NCBI GenBank assembly: GCA_018004935.1
Contig: JAGNBF010000020.1
Coordinates: forward strand, 1-64,000
DNA: 64,000 nt
Source of the DNA: Chloroflexota bacterium
GTDB taxonomy: Bacteria > Chloroflexota > Anaerolineae > Promineifilales > Promineifilaceae
Direction: 5' to 3'
Shown here: positions 18,604-28,230 of the stretch, piece after piece
Numbering within the stretch: position 1 is the first letter of the stretch
How the letters are laid out: every line of letters begins with the position of its first letter
Notes under the pieces: model-generated
The model's database searches: none
What the model was told of the DNA's origin: nothing
The model's input: the letters and a program-made list of their open reading frames with translations, nothing else
Position numbers and translations under genes: made by a program

Positions 18604-21183
18604 ATGGAATTTCTGCTCAATGGACAGACCAAAACATTTGATGGTGATCCGGAACTTCCCCTGCTGAATTATCTGCGGGATGTCGAAGGGATTACCTCGC
18701 CCAAAGATGGCTGTGCCCCTCAGGCGGCCTGTGGTTGTTGCGCCGTGCAACTGGATGACAAAGCCGTTCTTTCTTGTGTTACCCCCATGAAAAAGGTGGC
18801 AGATGGTGCCGTTACCACCATCGAAGGTCTCACTCATTATCAGCAAGAGGTGTATGCCAATGCCTTTGTGGCCAAAGGTGGGGTGCAATGTGGCTTTTGC
18901 ATTCCGGGTATTGTCATTCAATCCCATGTGCTCATTGGTAAGAATCCAGATCCCAGCCGGGATGAGATTGAAAAAGCCCTGACGCCTCATCTGTGTCGGT
19001 GTACCGGCTACAAGAAAATTGTGGATGCGGTACAGTGCGCGGCCGCGGCGATTCGCCAGGAAGAAGAAGTTGCCCTTCCTCAAGATACCGGCCCCATTGG
19101 CACACGCCTGCCCAAATATCAGGCCCAAAAACTTGTTCTGGGCCAGCACCAATATGTAGATGACATCAAAATAGACGGGATGCTGTTTGCGGCCTTGAAA
19201 CTGAGTGACCATCCGCGTGCCCGGGTACTAAGCCTGGATGTGAGCGCGGCCGCGCAACTGCCCGGCGTTATTCGTGTATTCACCGCAGAAGATGTGCCCG
19301 GCGGCCGCGTCATCGGCCTCATCCGGCAAGATTGGCCCCTCATGGTGGCCGTCGGTGAAACCACCCGCTACGTAGGTGATGTCCTGGCCGGGGTTGTGGC
19401 CGAAAGTGACACCATTGCCCGCCAGGCGGTGGCCCTCATCACCGTTGAGTACGACATCCTCGAACCCGTTACTGACATGCACAAAGCGCTGTTACCAGAT
19501 AGCCCACTTGTTCATGAAGGGGGTAATACCCTCTCCCGTACCGTTACGCACCGGGGAAATGTCGAGCAGGCCCGGGGTGCCTCTGCCTATATTTCACGGG
19601 GGGTTTACCAGACCCAGATGATCGAACATGGGTACATGGAGCCGGAATGTGCCATTGCTTACCCCAGCGAAGAGGGGGTGGCCGTTCTTTCCCAAAGCCA
19701 GGGGGTCTATGACGACCAGGTACAGATTGCCAAATTACTGGGCTGGCCCCTGGAAAAAGTCCGGGTCATTCTGGTTCCCAATGGCGGCGGTTTTGGCGGC
19801 AAAGAAGATTTGTCGGTGCAGGGGCACGCGGCGGTCATGGCCGTGGCTCTGGGACAGCCGGTGAAAGTACGCCTTACCCGTGACGAATCCATCACCATGC
19901 ACCCCAAACGACATCCTATCTGGATGGATTATGAGGTGGGTTGTGATGCGGCGGGGCAGTTGACCTTTGTAAAGGTCAAATTTGTCGGGGATACCGGGGC
20001 GTATGCTTCGGTGGGGATGAAGGTATTGGAGCGGTCGGCGGGGCACGCCACCGGGGCGTACCATTTCCCGGTGACGGATGTGGAAGCGACGGCGGTCTAT
20101 ACCAACAATATTCCTTGTGGGGCGATGCGCGGCTTTGGTGTGAATCAGTCGGCTTTCGGGTTGGAGAGTTGTCTGGATGATTTGTGTGAACAAGGGGGGT
20201 TTGATCGCTGGCAGTTCCGTTATAACAATGCCCTGCAAGATGGGGATATGACGGCTACCGGCCAGGTGATTGAAGGTGGGGCCGGGGTGCGGGCCACGTT
20301 AATGGCGGTGAAAGAGGCGTTTTACGCGGCCAAATATGCAGGTTTGGCCTGTGGAATTAAAAACACGGGGGTAGGTAATGGAATGGCTGATGAGGCGACG
20401 GCGCGGATTACCATCGCGGCCGCGGATCATATCCTCATTGATCATGGCTGGACAGAAATGGGGCAAGGGGTCAACACCATCGCAACCCAGGTCGTTTGCC
20501 AGGAAACCGGCCTCGATCCCCGCCTCATGGAAGTGCGCATAGATACCGCCGCCCAACAAGTTGCTGGTATGACAACCGCCTCACGAGCCACATCCCTGAT
20601 CGGTAATGCTCTCATTGATGCCTGCAAAACGTTAAAAGAGGATTTGCAGAACCATACCCTGGCTGAACTGGTGGGGCGACAATATGTGGGGGGCTGGCGG
20701 GTAGATTGGACGACCAAACCGGGGGCCAAAGTAGACAAAATTGTCACCCATTATTCGTATAGCTATGCCACGCAACTGGTAACACTTAACGACGAGGGCC
20801 AGATCGCTAAAATTACCGCCGCCCATGATGCCGGTAAGATTTTTAACCCCACTTTGTTTGAGGGCCAACTGGAAGGCTCTATTCACATGGGTTTGGGGTA
20901 TGCCATTAGCGAAGAACTGGTTATGGAAAATGGCCGTCCCAAGAGTACCCGCCTGCGCCAGATGGGGATTCTACGAGCCAAAGAGATGCCGGAGATGGAG
21001 ATCATTGGTATAGAAGTGCCCGATCCATATGGCCCATATGGTGCCAAAGGGGTGGGGGAAATTGGTCTGGTTCCTACGGCAGGTGCGGTGGCTAATGCGT
21101 TGTACCAATATGACAAAGTGCGCCGCTACCAATTGCCGCTCGCACTCCCCAAACGGAACCGCCGGGTGAAACTGGCCGATTAG
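18604..21183 (+). CDS. Selenium-type xanthine dehydrogenase (fused FeS and molybdopterin subunit)
   Basis: An 859-residue molybdenum hydroxylase that would oxidise xanthine or a related purine. Residues 1-80 form a plant-type [2Fe-2S] domain (Cys37, Cys43, Cys46, Cys58). Residues about 85-150 form the second [2Fe-2S] domain (Cys96, Cys99, Cys131, Cys133). Residues from about 166 on form the molybdopterin domain with GGGFGGKED and a C-terminal KGVGEIGLVP bearing the expected catalytic Glu. The organisation matches the selenium-dependent XDH family rather than the three-gene XdhABC enzymes. The FAD module is separate (24161). It has a strong ribosome-binding site, GGAGGT. Selenium dependence is a family property and cannot be seen in the sequence. 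Confidence 0.9.
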   Translation: MEFLLNGQTKTFDGDPELPLLNYLRDVEGITSPKDGCAPQAACGCCAVQLDDKAVLSCVTPMKKVADGAVTTIEGLTHYQQEVYANAFVAKGGVQCGFCIPGIVIQSHVLIGKNPDPSRDEIEKALTPHLCRCTGYKKIVDAVQCAAAAIRQEEEVALPQDTGPIGTRLPKYQAQKLVLGQHQYVDDIKIDGMLFAALKLSDHPRARVLSLDVSAAAQLPGVIRVFTAEDVPGGRVIGLIRQDWPLMVAVGETTRYVGDVLAGVVAESDTIARQAVALITVEYDILEPVTDMHKALLPDSPLVHEGGNTLSRTVTHRGNVEQARGASAYISRGVYQTQMIEHGYMEPECAIAYPSEEGVAVLSQSQGVYDDQVQIAKLLGWPLEKVRVILVPNGGGFGGKEDLSVQGHAAVMAVALGQPVKVRLTRDESITMHPKRHPIWMDYEVGCDAAGQLTFVKVKFVGDTGAYASVGMKVLERSAGHATGAYHFPVTDVEATAVYTNNIPCGAMRGFGVNQSAFGLESCLDDLCEQGGFDRWQFRYNNALQDGDMTATGQVIEGGAGVRATLMAVKEAFYAAKYAGLACGIKNTGVGNGMADEATARITIAAADHILIDHGWTEMGQGVNTIATQVVCQETGLDPRLMEVRIDTAAQQVAGMTTASRATSLIGNALIDACKTLKEDLQNHTLAELVGRQYVGGWRVDWTTKPGAKVDKIVTHYSYSYATQLVTLNDEGQIAKITAAHDAGKIFNPTLFEGQLEGSIHMGLGYAISEELVMENGRPKSTRLRQMGILRAKEMPEMEIIGIEVPDPYGPYGAKGVGEIGLVPTAGAVANALYQYDKVRRYQLPLALPKRNRRVKLAD

Positions 21184-21241
21184 CCCGTATTGAACTACTC
21201 GTAACAGGCTTGTTGAATTGCCATTCACTATCCTGGCAAGG

Positions 21242-21398
21242 GTAAGCGTTCAGTCATATGGATTCATCCGCCAGACCCGCCCGGTCGTTTATGACCGGGC
21301 TATGGTTACAAAGGCCGCTGGCCTGGGCTTTTAGCCCGCAAAGCTCCGTAGGTTTAGCCTGGCGGTTTAACCGCCGGGCGGGGTAACTGAACGCTTAC
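21242..21398. repeat. TIR element (GTAAGCGTTCAG ends) carrying R4 sequence
   Basis: A 157-bp element with perfect 12-bp inverted ends (21242-21253 and 21387-21398). It encloses the same R4 interior as 15447-15572, extended by a CCCGGTCGTTTATGACCGGG hairpin. It fills most of the 232-bp gap between the dehydrogenase and ssnA, and the gene start follows 18 bp later. Confidence 0.8.
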
Positions 21399-21415
21399 CA
21401 GCAAGGGGGAAAATC

Positions 21416-22768
21416 GTGAGTTTACTTATCCACAATGTCACTATTTTTACGAACGATGAAGCCAACCAGATGCTGACAGGGCAGGGGGTGGTGATTGAGG
21501 GTACGCGGATTGGGGCGGTGGGGCCGGTAGCGGAACTCCAGGCGCAATACCCTGAAGCGGAGAGATTGGATGGCCGCGGCCGCTTACTCATGCCCGGTTT
21601 TGTCAACACCCACATGCACTTCTATGGCCTCTATGCGCGGGGAATCAGCCTGCGCCAGACCGCCCACAACTTTCACGAAATCCTGCAATATCTCTGGTGG
21701 GCCTTAGATAAAGTGTTAGACCCCGAAGCCGTGTATTACAGTGCCCTCATTCCCGCCATAACCGCCGTACGTAAAGGTGTCACCAGCATGATCGATCATC
21801 ATGCCAGCCCATTTGCCTGTGCCGGAAGCCTGGATCAGATTGAAGAGGCGTTGGCCCTGGTAGGGGTGCGGGGGCTGTTGTGTTATGAAGTCTCAGACCG
21901 GGATGGTAAGGTGATTCGAGATGCCGGACTGGCCGAAAATGAACGCTACATGCGTCACTGCCAGCGAGCCAAAGCCGAGAACCCGGATCATTTGTTTGAT
22001 GGCATGATGGGGTTACACGCTTCGTTTACCCTGGACGATGACTCTTTACAGCAGGCGGTCGCCATTGCCAACACTCTGGATCGTGGGTGTCATATCCACA
22101 TGCTAGAAGATTTTGTGGATGAGACCCTCACCCAGGCCCAGTATGGCCGTTCGGTGGTAGAGCGGCTGGATTATTTTGGTGTGTTGGGGGAGAAGAGTAT
22201 TACAGCACATGGCATATTTGTGGATGCCCGCGGCCGCGACCTGCTCGCCAACAGCAACACCATCGTCGTCCATCAGGCCCAATCTAATATGAACAACGCC
22301 GTGGGCCGTGCCGACGTGTTCGCCCTGCTCGACCGGGGTATCACCGTGGGTATTGGCACCGATGGTATGACCCCCGACCTGCGCCGTGAGGCGATGACCG
22401 GCTATCTGATGCACAAACATCACATGCACGACAATAACCTGGGCTGGGGAGAATATGAACGGATGACCCTCAAGCACAATCCGGCTATTTATCAGCGGCT
22501 TACCGGGCAAAAGGTGGGCCGAATTGCTCCCGGTTATCTGGCGGATGTGATTTTGGTGGATTATTACCCCCCCACGCCCATGAGCGGGGATAACTTTTGG
22601 GGCCATTTTTTGTTTGGCCTGGTGGATGCCGATGTCAATACAACGATTGTGAATGGCCGTATCCTCATGCACGACAAAGTGATACCGCACCTGGATGAAG
22701 CTGAGATCGCGGCCGCGTCCCAACCTGTTGCTCAAGCTGTCTGGCATAAGTACCAGGGTGAGGACTAG
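21416..22768 (+). CDS. ssnA: SsnA-family aminohydrolase
   Basis: A 450-residue amidohydrolase-superfamily metal enzyme of the SsnA type, encoded in E. coli beside ygfM and xdhD. It has the metal-site HMH in NTHMHFYG (about 60-67), the SsnA-typical stretch WWALDKVLDPEAVYYS, CHIHMLE, AHGIFV and the catalytic Asp in GTDGM. SsnA homologues belong to reported anaerobic purine catabolic gene sets, but their precise reaction is not clear from sequence. The start is GTG 21416 with AAGGGGGAAA upstream. A gap of 23 bp to the next deaminase gene indicates an operon. Confidence 0.88.
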   Translation: MSLLIHNVTIFTNDEANQMLTGQGVVIEGTRIGAVGPVAELQAQYPEAERLDGRGRLLMPGFVNTHMHFYGLYARGISLRQTAHNFHEILQYLWWALDKVLDPEAVYYSALIPAITAVRKGVTSMIDHHASPFACAGSLDQIEEALALVGVRGLLCYEVSDRDGKVIRDAGLAENERYMRHCQRAKAENPDHLFDGMMGLHASFTLDDDSLQQAVAIANTLDRGCHIHMLEDFVDETLTQAQYGRSVVERLDYFGVLGEKSITAHGIFVDARGRDLLANSNTIVVHQAQSNMNNAVGRADVFALLDRGITVGIGTDGMTPDLRREAMTGYLMHKHHMHDNNLGWGEYERMTLKHNPAIYQRLTGQKVGRIAPGYLADVILVDYYPPTPMSGDNFWGHFLFGLVDADVNTTIVNGRILMHDKVIPHLDEAEIAAASQPVAQAVWHKYQGED

Positions 22769-22791
22769 AGCGAGAAAAAGTAGAGCATATT

Positions 22792-24147
22792 ATGTCAACA
22801 TTACTCCTGAAAAATGCCCGTTTGCTCATCACCATGAACGATGCTGGCGACACCATTCCTGATGGCGCATTGTTCATTCACAATAACAGCATTGCCTGGG
22901 TGGGTCGCACCGCCGACCTACCCCCCGCCTACCAGATCGCTGACCGGGTGATTCAGGCCCATGACCGGGTGGTTTTGCCCGGTCTGGTCAACACCCATCA
23001 TCACCTTTACCAGACCCTCACCCGGGCGCTGGCTCCCAACAGCGGCCTGTTCCCCTGGTTACAGACCCTTTACCCCATTTGGGCCAGAATGGATGGTGAA
23101 GCCGTTTACACCAGTGCCTTAGTCGGCATGGCAGAACTTATTCTGAGTGGGTGTACAACCGCCAGCGATCACCTGTACCTTTTTCCCAATGGGGCAAAAC
23201 TAGATGATGAAATCCGCGCCGCCCAGGAGCTGGGGTTCCGTTTCCATGCCGCCCGTGGCTCTATGTCATTGGGTGAAAGTCAGGGGGGCCTACCCCCGGA
23301 TAGTGTTGTGGAAGAGGAAGAAGCCATTCTCAAAGATTGTATCCGTGTGATTGAAACCTATCACAATCCTAACCCCCTGGCGATGGTTCGGGTGGTGGTG
23401 GCCCCTTGCTCCCCCTTCTCAGTAACTCCCGATCTCATGCGGGAGTCGGCACGCCTGGCACGGGCGTATGGGGTTACATTGCACACCCATCTGGCGGAAA
23501 CCAAAGACGAAGAACAGTTTTGCCTGGAAAAATTTGGCTACCGTCCGGCGGCATATGCCGAACACCTGGAATGGGTAGGGCCAGATGTGTGGTGGGCACA
23601 TTCCGTGCATGTGGATGCCACAGAAATTGCCCTTATGGCCCATACCCATACCGGTGCGGCCCATTGCCCCTGTAGCAATATGCGCCTGGCCAGTGGCATT
23701 GCCCCGGTGCGGCAATGGCTGGATGCTCAGGTGCGGGTAGGGTTGGGGGTAGATGGCTCGGCGAGTAATGATGGTTCGCACATGCTCAATGAGGCACGGC
23801 AGGCCTTACTCTTGCAACGGGTACTAAATGAGGCGACGACGCTGAAAGTGGAAGAGGCGTTGTGGTTGGGCACACGAGGGGGCGCGGCCGCGTTAGGGCG
23901 TGACGATATTGGTCAATTAACTCCCGGCAAAGCCGCCGATGTGATCGCTTTTGATCTAAATCGCCTGGCCTACACCGGTGCCCAACATGATCCCATGGCC
24001 GCACTCATCTTTTGTGCTCCCCAACCGGTAGATTTATCCATCATTAATGGCCGGATCATCGTCGAAGATGGCGAATTGCGACCGATGGATCTGCGCCCCA
24101 TCATCACCCGGCACAACCAGATTAGCCGGAAGTTAATTAACGGGTAA
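22792..24147 (+). CDS. 8-oxoguanine deaminase-like amidohydrolase
   Basis: A 451-residue amidohydrolase resembling characterised 8-oxoguanine deaminases, with atrazine chlorohydrolase/TrzN-type enzymes as more distant relatives. Motifs: HHH in NTHHHLYQ (about 67-74), HTHLAETKDE with a ligand His and catalytic Glu, AHSVHV, and GVDGSASND with the ligand Asp. It would convert 8-oxoguanine to uric acid, or deaminate a related purine, which fits its place between SsnA and the FAD subunit of the purine hydroxylase. It shares an operon with both (23 bp upstream gap, 13 bp downstream gap). Confidence 0.82.
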   Translation: MSTLLLKNARLLITMNDAGDTIPDGALFIHNNSIAWVGRTADLPPAYQIADRVIQAHDRVVLPGLVNTHHHLYQTLTRALAPNSGLFPWLQTLYPIWARMDGEAVYTSALVGMAELILSGCTTASDHLYLFPNGAKLDDEIRAAQELGFRFHAARGSMSLGESQGGLPPDSVVEEEEAILKDCIRVIETYHNPNPLAMVRVVVAPCSPFSVTPDLMRESARLARAYGVTLHTHLAETKDEEQFCLEKFGYRPAAYAEHLEWVGPDVWWAHSVHVDATEIALMAHTHTGAAHCPCSNMRLASGIAPVRQWLDAQVRVGLGVDGSASNDGSHMLNEARQALLLQRVLNEATTLKVEEALWLGTRGGAAALGRDDIGQLTPGKAADVIAFDLNRLAYTGAQHDPMAALIFCAPQPVDLSIINGRIIVEDGELRPMDLRPIITRHNQISRKLING

Positions 24148-24160
24148 TACGGAGAAAACC

Positions 24161-24898
24161 ATGCCTCAATTAAAAAGTTACCACCGCCCAGACAGTGTGA
24201 CAGCGGCTTTGTCGTTGTTGACGCGGCCGCGTACCGTCGTTTTAGCCGGGGGAACCAACCTCGTGGCCCAGTTAAATGACATGCTGGTGGATGAGGTTGT
24301 AGATCTACAGGCCATAGGGTTAGATCAGATTGTTGTGGGGGCAGATACCATTAGCCTGGGGGCAATGGTGCGCCTGCAAACGCTGGTTGATCACCCTGAA
24401 CTCCCCTTGCTGATTCGCCAGATGGCCCAACGCGAGGGGCCAAATACCTTTCGCCATGTTAGCACCCTGGGCGGAACGGTCGCGGCCGCGGATTGGGAGA
24501 GTGAACTGTTTGCCGCTCTGCTGGTGTATGGGGCGGTTGTAACCTTCCACACAGCAGACGGTGTGCATAACAGCACCCTGGCCGATTGTGGCCCCGCCCT
24601 GGCCCAAAAGGGGGTTTTGATTACCGGGATAACGATTGAACGAGCCGGGCACGCGGCCGCGGAAAGAGTGGCCCGTACCCCTGCCGATAAACCCATCGTG
24701 GCGGTTTGCGGCCGCGTTACCCCCGGTGGGCAACTATTTCTGGCCTTCTGTGGTGTTGCCGAACGCCCCTGCCTGCTCCCACCCGCTGATCTGCCCCACA
24801 TCCAACCCCCTACCGATTTTCGCGGATCATCCACCTACCGCCAGCAAATGGCTCAGGTATTGAGCCAGCGGGTGCTGAAAGCAATACGCAGTGAATAA
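24161..24898 (+). CDS. FAD-binding subunit of molybdenum hydroxylase (YgfM/XdhB-like)
   Basis: A 245-residue protein, shorter than the usual 280-290, of the CO dehydrogenase/xanthine dehydrogenase FAD subunit fold. The two FAD loops are visible: AGGTNLVAQL (about 30-39) and STLGGTVAAAD (about 102-112). It passes electrons from the molybdopterin and FeS domains to the acceptor. It lies 13 bp after the deaminase gene and upstream of the XdhD-like gene. It could serve either hydroxylase in the cluster. Four GCGGCCGC copies in about 740 bp make it one of the densest genes for this octamer. Confidence 0.86.
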   Translation: MPQLKSYHRPDSVTAALSLLTRPRTVVLAGGTNLVAQLNDMLVDEVVDLQAIGLDQIVVGADTISLGAMVRLQTLVDHPELPLLIRQMAQREGPNTFRHVSTLGGTVAAADWESELFAALLVYGAVVTFHTADGVHNSTLADCGPALAQKGVLITGITIERAGHAAAERVARTPADKPIVAVCGRVTPGGQLFLAFCGVAERPCLLPPADLPHIQPPTDFRGSSTYRQQMAQVLSQRVLKAIRSE

Positions 24899-25039
24899 TC
24901 GTAAGCGTTCCGTTATCCCACCCGGCAGTCAAACCGCCAGGCTGGGGATGAATTTACCCAACTGTTGTGGCCGGTCTCCTGACGGTGCCCCCCAACTTAA
25001 TTTCGAGCGAACCCTTCATTCTCATTCCTTACCATAAAA

Positions 25040-25231
25040 GTAACCGTTCAGTTCAGAGACGATTTCAGGCCATTTTGGATTACTTCAGCGGATTTAGAAC
25101 TGGAGTTTAGAGCGAGAGGAGAGAGCGAGAGGGAATTACTCTGGAAAACCCTCTCGCTCTCGCTCTAGCTCTCGCTCTGAACTCTAAACTCAAATACTTA
25201 ATCCGTTGAAGTAACTCAACTGAACGCTTAC
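25040..25231. repeat. TIR element with two further nested inverted repeats
   Basis: A 192-bp element with ends GTAACCGTTCAG (25040) and CTGAACGCTTAC (25220-25231). Inside are arms TTACTTCAGCGGAT (25080-25093) with ATCCGTTGAAGTAA (25201-25214), and inside these GAGTTTAGAG (25103-25112) with CTCTAAACTC (25182-25191) around GAGCGAGAG-rich sequence. The innermost part recurs at 4792-4871. The upstream part of the gap (24899-25039) has a half-TIR near 24901 and an R2 copy (24963-24989). Confidence 0.82.
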
Positions 25232-25249
25232 CCATAACACGAGTGAACC

Positions 25250-28213
25250 ATGAACATCCATGTAACGATCAACAGGGAAGCAAAAACATTTACCTGCCAG
25301 CCCGGGGAGACCCTCATGCGGGTCTTACGGCGGGAAGGGTATTTTAGTGTGCGTTTTGGCAGTGACACTGGAGAAACGGGCGCGGCCGCGTTGCTCCTGG
25401 ATGGCCAACTGGTTAGTGCTGATATTCTCCTGGCTCCCCAGGCCGATGGCCATACCCTGGAAACCATTGAAGGGTTGGCCCATGGGTTAGATTTGCACCC
25501 CATCCAATTGGCTTTTATCAATACAGGGGCCATTCAGTCTGGGTATGCCACCCCAGCGATGGTGCTGGCGGCGAAAGCGTTACTGGCCCAAAACCTCAAC
25601 CCCACCGAGGCAGAAATTCGGGATGCGTTATCTGGCATTTTGGACCGGGAGACGGGGTATGTGAAACCGGTGCAGGCGATCCAGGCCGCGGCCGCGGTGC
25701 TTCGTGGCGAACAGCCAGAAACCACCCCGCCCAATGTCCTCACCCCCATAGACTTTGATCCCGGCCTCTTTGGGGACCCCGGTAACGACGGTCACTCCGA
25801 TGCCCTCACCCCGGAAATGAACGGTGGCATAGCCACCAAACCCATCGCTCCCCCCCAGCCTAAAATCACCTCCAGCATCCCTGATACCAACGTGGTAGGC
25901 AAACCAGAAACCAAAGTAGATGCCATCAAACTCGCCAAAGGCAATCCAGCTTTTGTAGATGATGTGGAGATGCGTGGCCTGTTATATGCCCGCCTGCTCA
26001 CCAGCCCCCATGCCCATGCCCGCATTCTCGATATAGACGACAGCGACGCCGTAGCCCTGCCCGGTGTCCATGCCGTCATCCATTATAAAAACGTCTCCCG
26101 AGTCCTCTATGCTTCCGGCGGCCAATCCTACCCCAATCCGCCCCCCTATGATCAGGTCAGCTTTGATAACAAAGTGCGCCATGTTGGTGATCGTGTTGCC
26201 GCCGTAGCCGCCGAAACCTTAGAAATTGCCGATGAGGCGGTCAAACGGATCAAGGTTGTCTATGATGTGTTACCCGCCATATTTGATGAGCGTGAAGCCA
26301 TGAATGAGGGTGCTCCTATCATCCATGACGAGCCAGATGCCATCAAAATTCACGATGCCAGCCACAATGTCGTTCACCACATCAAGGCCCAGGTGGGAAA
26401 TGTGGCCCAAGGGTTCGCCGAAGCCGACCAGGTGTTTGAACAAACCTACCGGGTGCATCAGGTGCAACAATGTCCCATTGAACCCCACATTGCCATTGCC
26501 TACTGGGATGCCGACGAGCGACTCACGTTTCGTACCAGCACCCAGGTTCCTTTCCATGTGCGGCGCATGGTTGCCCCCCTGTTAGGGTTGCCGGTGAAAC
26601 GCATTCGCGTTATCAAGCCCCGCATTGGCGGTGGTTTTGGGGCTAAACAAGAGATGCTCATCGAAGACATCGTGGGCCATTTGACCATCAAAACGGGCCG
26701 CCCGGTACGCCTGGAGCTAACTCGCGCCGAAGAGTTTATGTCTAGTCGTACTCGCCACCCCCAGACTATCACCTACAAAACCGGTGTCAAGAACGATGGC
26801 ACACTGGTCGCGCAAGAGATGACCATTGTGGCCAATACGGGAGCCTATGGCACTCATGGCCTGACGGTACAGACCGTCTCCGGGTTACGTGGCCTCAGCA
26901 CCTACAACTGCCCCAACAAACGTTTTGATTGCCATGTGGTTTATACCAACATACCCGTGCCCGGAGCGTATCGTGGGTATGGTGCGCCGCAAGCCTTGTT
27001 CGCGCTAGAAGTCCACATGGATGAAATAGCCACCGCTTTGGGACTGGATGTTGTGGAATTCCGGCGGCGCAACTGGGTAAAGGTAGGGGATCGGCTCAAC
27101 ATTGCCCCCCATCTGGGCGAAGGGGAAAAAGAGACGGTTATCGAAGCGCCAGTTATTTTGTCCAGTGCACTGGCGGAATGTGTGGAAATGGGTAAACAGG
27201 CCAGCGGCTGGGCACGTCGTTATGATCCGAGCTGGAAACAGATTCCGGACCAACCCCATCTGCGTCGTGGATTGGGTATGGCTGTTTGTATGCATGGTAC
27301 GGCCATTCCCGGGCTGGATATGGGTGGGGCCAGTGTCAAAATCAACGACGATGGCTCCTTTAATGTCCTGGTGGGTGCTACCGATTTAGGGACGGGTTCG
27401 GATACTGTGCTTTCCCAGATTGCCGCGGAGGTGTTGGGCGTACCCTTAGAAGACATCATTATTTACTCCAGTGATACGGATATGACGCCATTTGATACGG
27501 GTGCGTATGCCAGTAGTACGACTTATATCTCTGGCACGGCGGTGAAAAAAGCGGCTGAAGGGGTGCGGGAACAGATTAAGGAACGCGCCGGGCTGATGTT
27601 GGGTTTGGCTGATTGGAGTACGGTGACGTTGCATGATCGGCGTGCCTGGGCGACAGATGGCCGTTCGGTGACGTTAGCGGCGATTGCCCTGCATTCGTTG
27701 CACCAGGATCAGCAACGCCAGATTATGCACACCGCTTCGTATGTGTCGCATGAGTCACCGCCGCCTTTTGCCGGGCAGTTTGTGGAGGTGTTGGTGGATA
27801 CGGAGACGGGTCAGGTAACGATCACAAAAATGGTGATGGCGGTAGATGCGGGGGTGGTAATTAACCCGCTCACGGCCAGTGGTCAGGTGGAAGGGGGGAT
27901 GGTGCAGGCGTTGGGGTATGCCCATTGTGAGGAGATGGTGTATGATGCCCGCGGCCGCATGGTCAATCCCACATTTGGTCCCTACAAAATCTACCGCGCC
28001 GATGAAATGCCCGAATTAGGCGTTATCCTTGTCCAAACCAACGAACCCAGCGGCCCCTTTGGAGCCAAAGCCATTGCCGAAATTCCCAAAGATGGCGTAG
28101 CACCCGCTTTAGCCAATGCCATTTTCGATGCCACGGGGGTGCGTCTGCGCCAGATACCCTTCACTCCCGAGCGGGTGTTAGCCGCGTTAAGAGAGACGGC
28201 TACGAACCAATAA
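25250..28213 (+). CDS. xdhD: XdhD-like molybdopterin-binding hydroxylase subunit with cysteine-less FeS-like N terminus
   Basis: A 987-residue protein. The N-terminal ~160 residues align in order with the two [2Fe-2S] domains of xanthine dehydrogenases, but every ligand cysteine is gone: GSDTGETGAA replaces the C-x4-CGxC loop, QSGYATP replaces QCGFCTP, and LDRETGY replaces LCRCTGY. After a Pro-rich linker (about 175-215) the molybdopterin domain is complete (GGGFGAKQE, about 460). I recall that E. coli XdhD has a similar cysteine-poor N terminus, so this is probably a family trait. Electrons must therefore leave through another subunit. It lies downstream of ygfM-like and upstream of xdhC, in the order of the E. 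coli locus. There is no strong ribosome-binding site. Confidence 0.87.
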   Translation: MNIHVTINREAKTFTCQPGETLMRVLRREGYFSVRFGSDTGETGAAALLLDGQLVSADILLAPQADGHTLETIEGLAHGLDLHPIQLAFINTGAIQSGYATPAMVLAAKALLAQNLNPTEAEIRDALSGILDRETGYVKPVQAIQAAAAVLRGEQPETTPPNVLTPIDFDPGLFGDPGNDGHSDALTPEMNGGIATKPIAPPQPKITSSIPDTNVVGKPETKVDAIKLAKGNPAFVDDVEMRGLLYARLLTSPHAHARILDIDDSDAVALPGVHAVIHYKNVSRVLYASGGQSYPNPPPYDQVSFDNKVRHVGDRVAAVAAETLEIADEAVKRIKVVYDVLPAIFDEREAMNEGAPIIHDEPDAIKIHDASHNVVHHIKAQVGNVAQGFAEADQVFEQTYRVHQVQQCPIEPHIAIAYWDADERLTFRTSTQVPFHVRRMVAPLLGLPVKRIRVIKPRIGGGFGAKQEMLIEDIVGHLTIKTGRPVRLELTRAEEFMSSRTRHPQTITYKTGVKNDGTLVAQEMTIVANTGAYGTHGLTVQTVSGLRGLSTYNCPNKRFDCHVVYTNIPVPGAYRGYGAPQALFALEVHMDEIATALGLDVVEFRRRNWVKVGDRLNIAPHLGEGEKETVIEAPVILSSALAECVEMGKQASGWARRYDPSWKQIPDQPHLRRGLGMAVCMHGTAIPGLDMGGASVKINDDGSFNVLVGATDLGTGSDTVLSQIAAEVLGVPLEDIIIYSSDTDMTPFDTGAYASSTTYISGTAVKKAAEGVREQIKERAGLMLGLADWSTVTLHDRRAWATDGRSVTLAAIALHSLHQDQQRQIMHTASYVSHESPPPFAGQFVEVLVDTETGQVTITKMVMAVDAGVVINPLTASGQVEGGMVQALGYAHCEEMVYDARGRMVNPTFGPYKIYRADEMPELGVILVQTNEPSGPFGAKAIAEIPKDGVAPALANAIFDATGVRLRQIPFTPERVLAALRETATNQ

Positions 28214-28230
28214 CCTGAAGCATCAAACCC

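Noticed and set aside
18604-28213. Selenocysteine codons in the hydroxylases
   Set aside because: No in-frame TGA with a plausible SECIS was seen; selenium in this family is a cofactor-type labile selenium.
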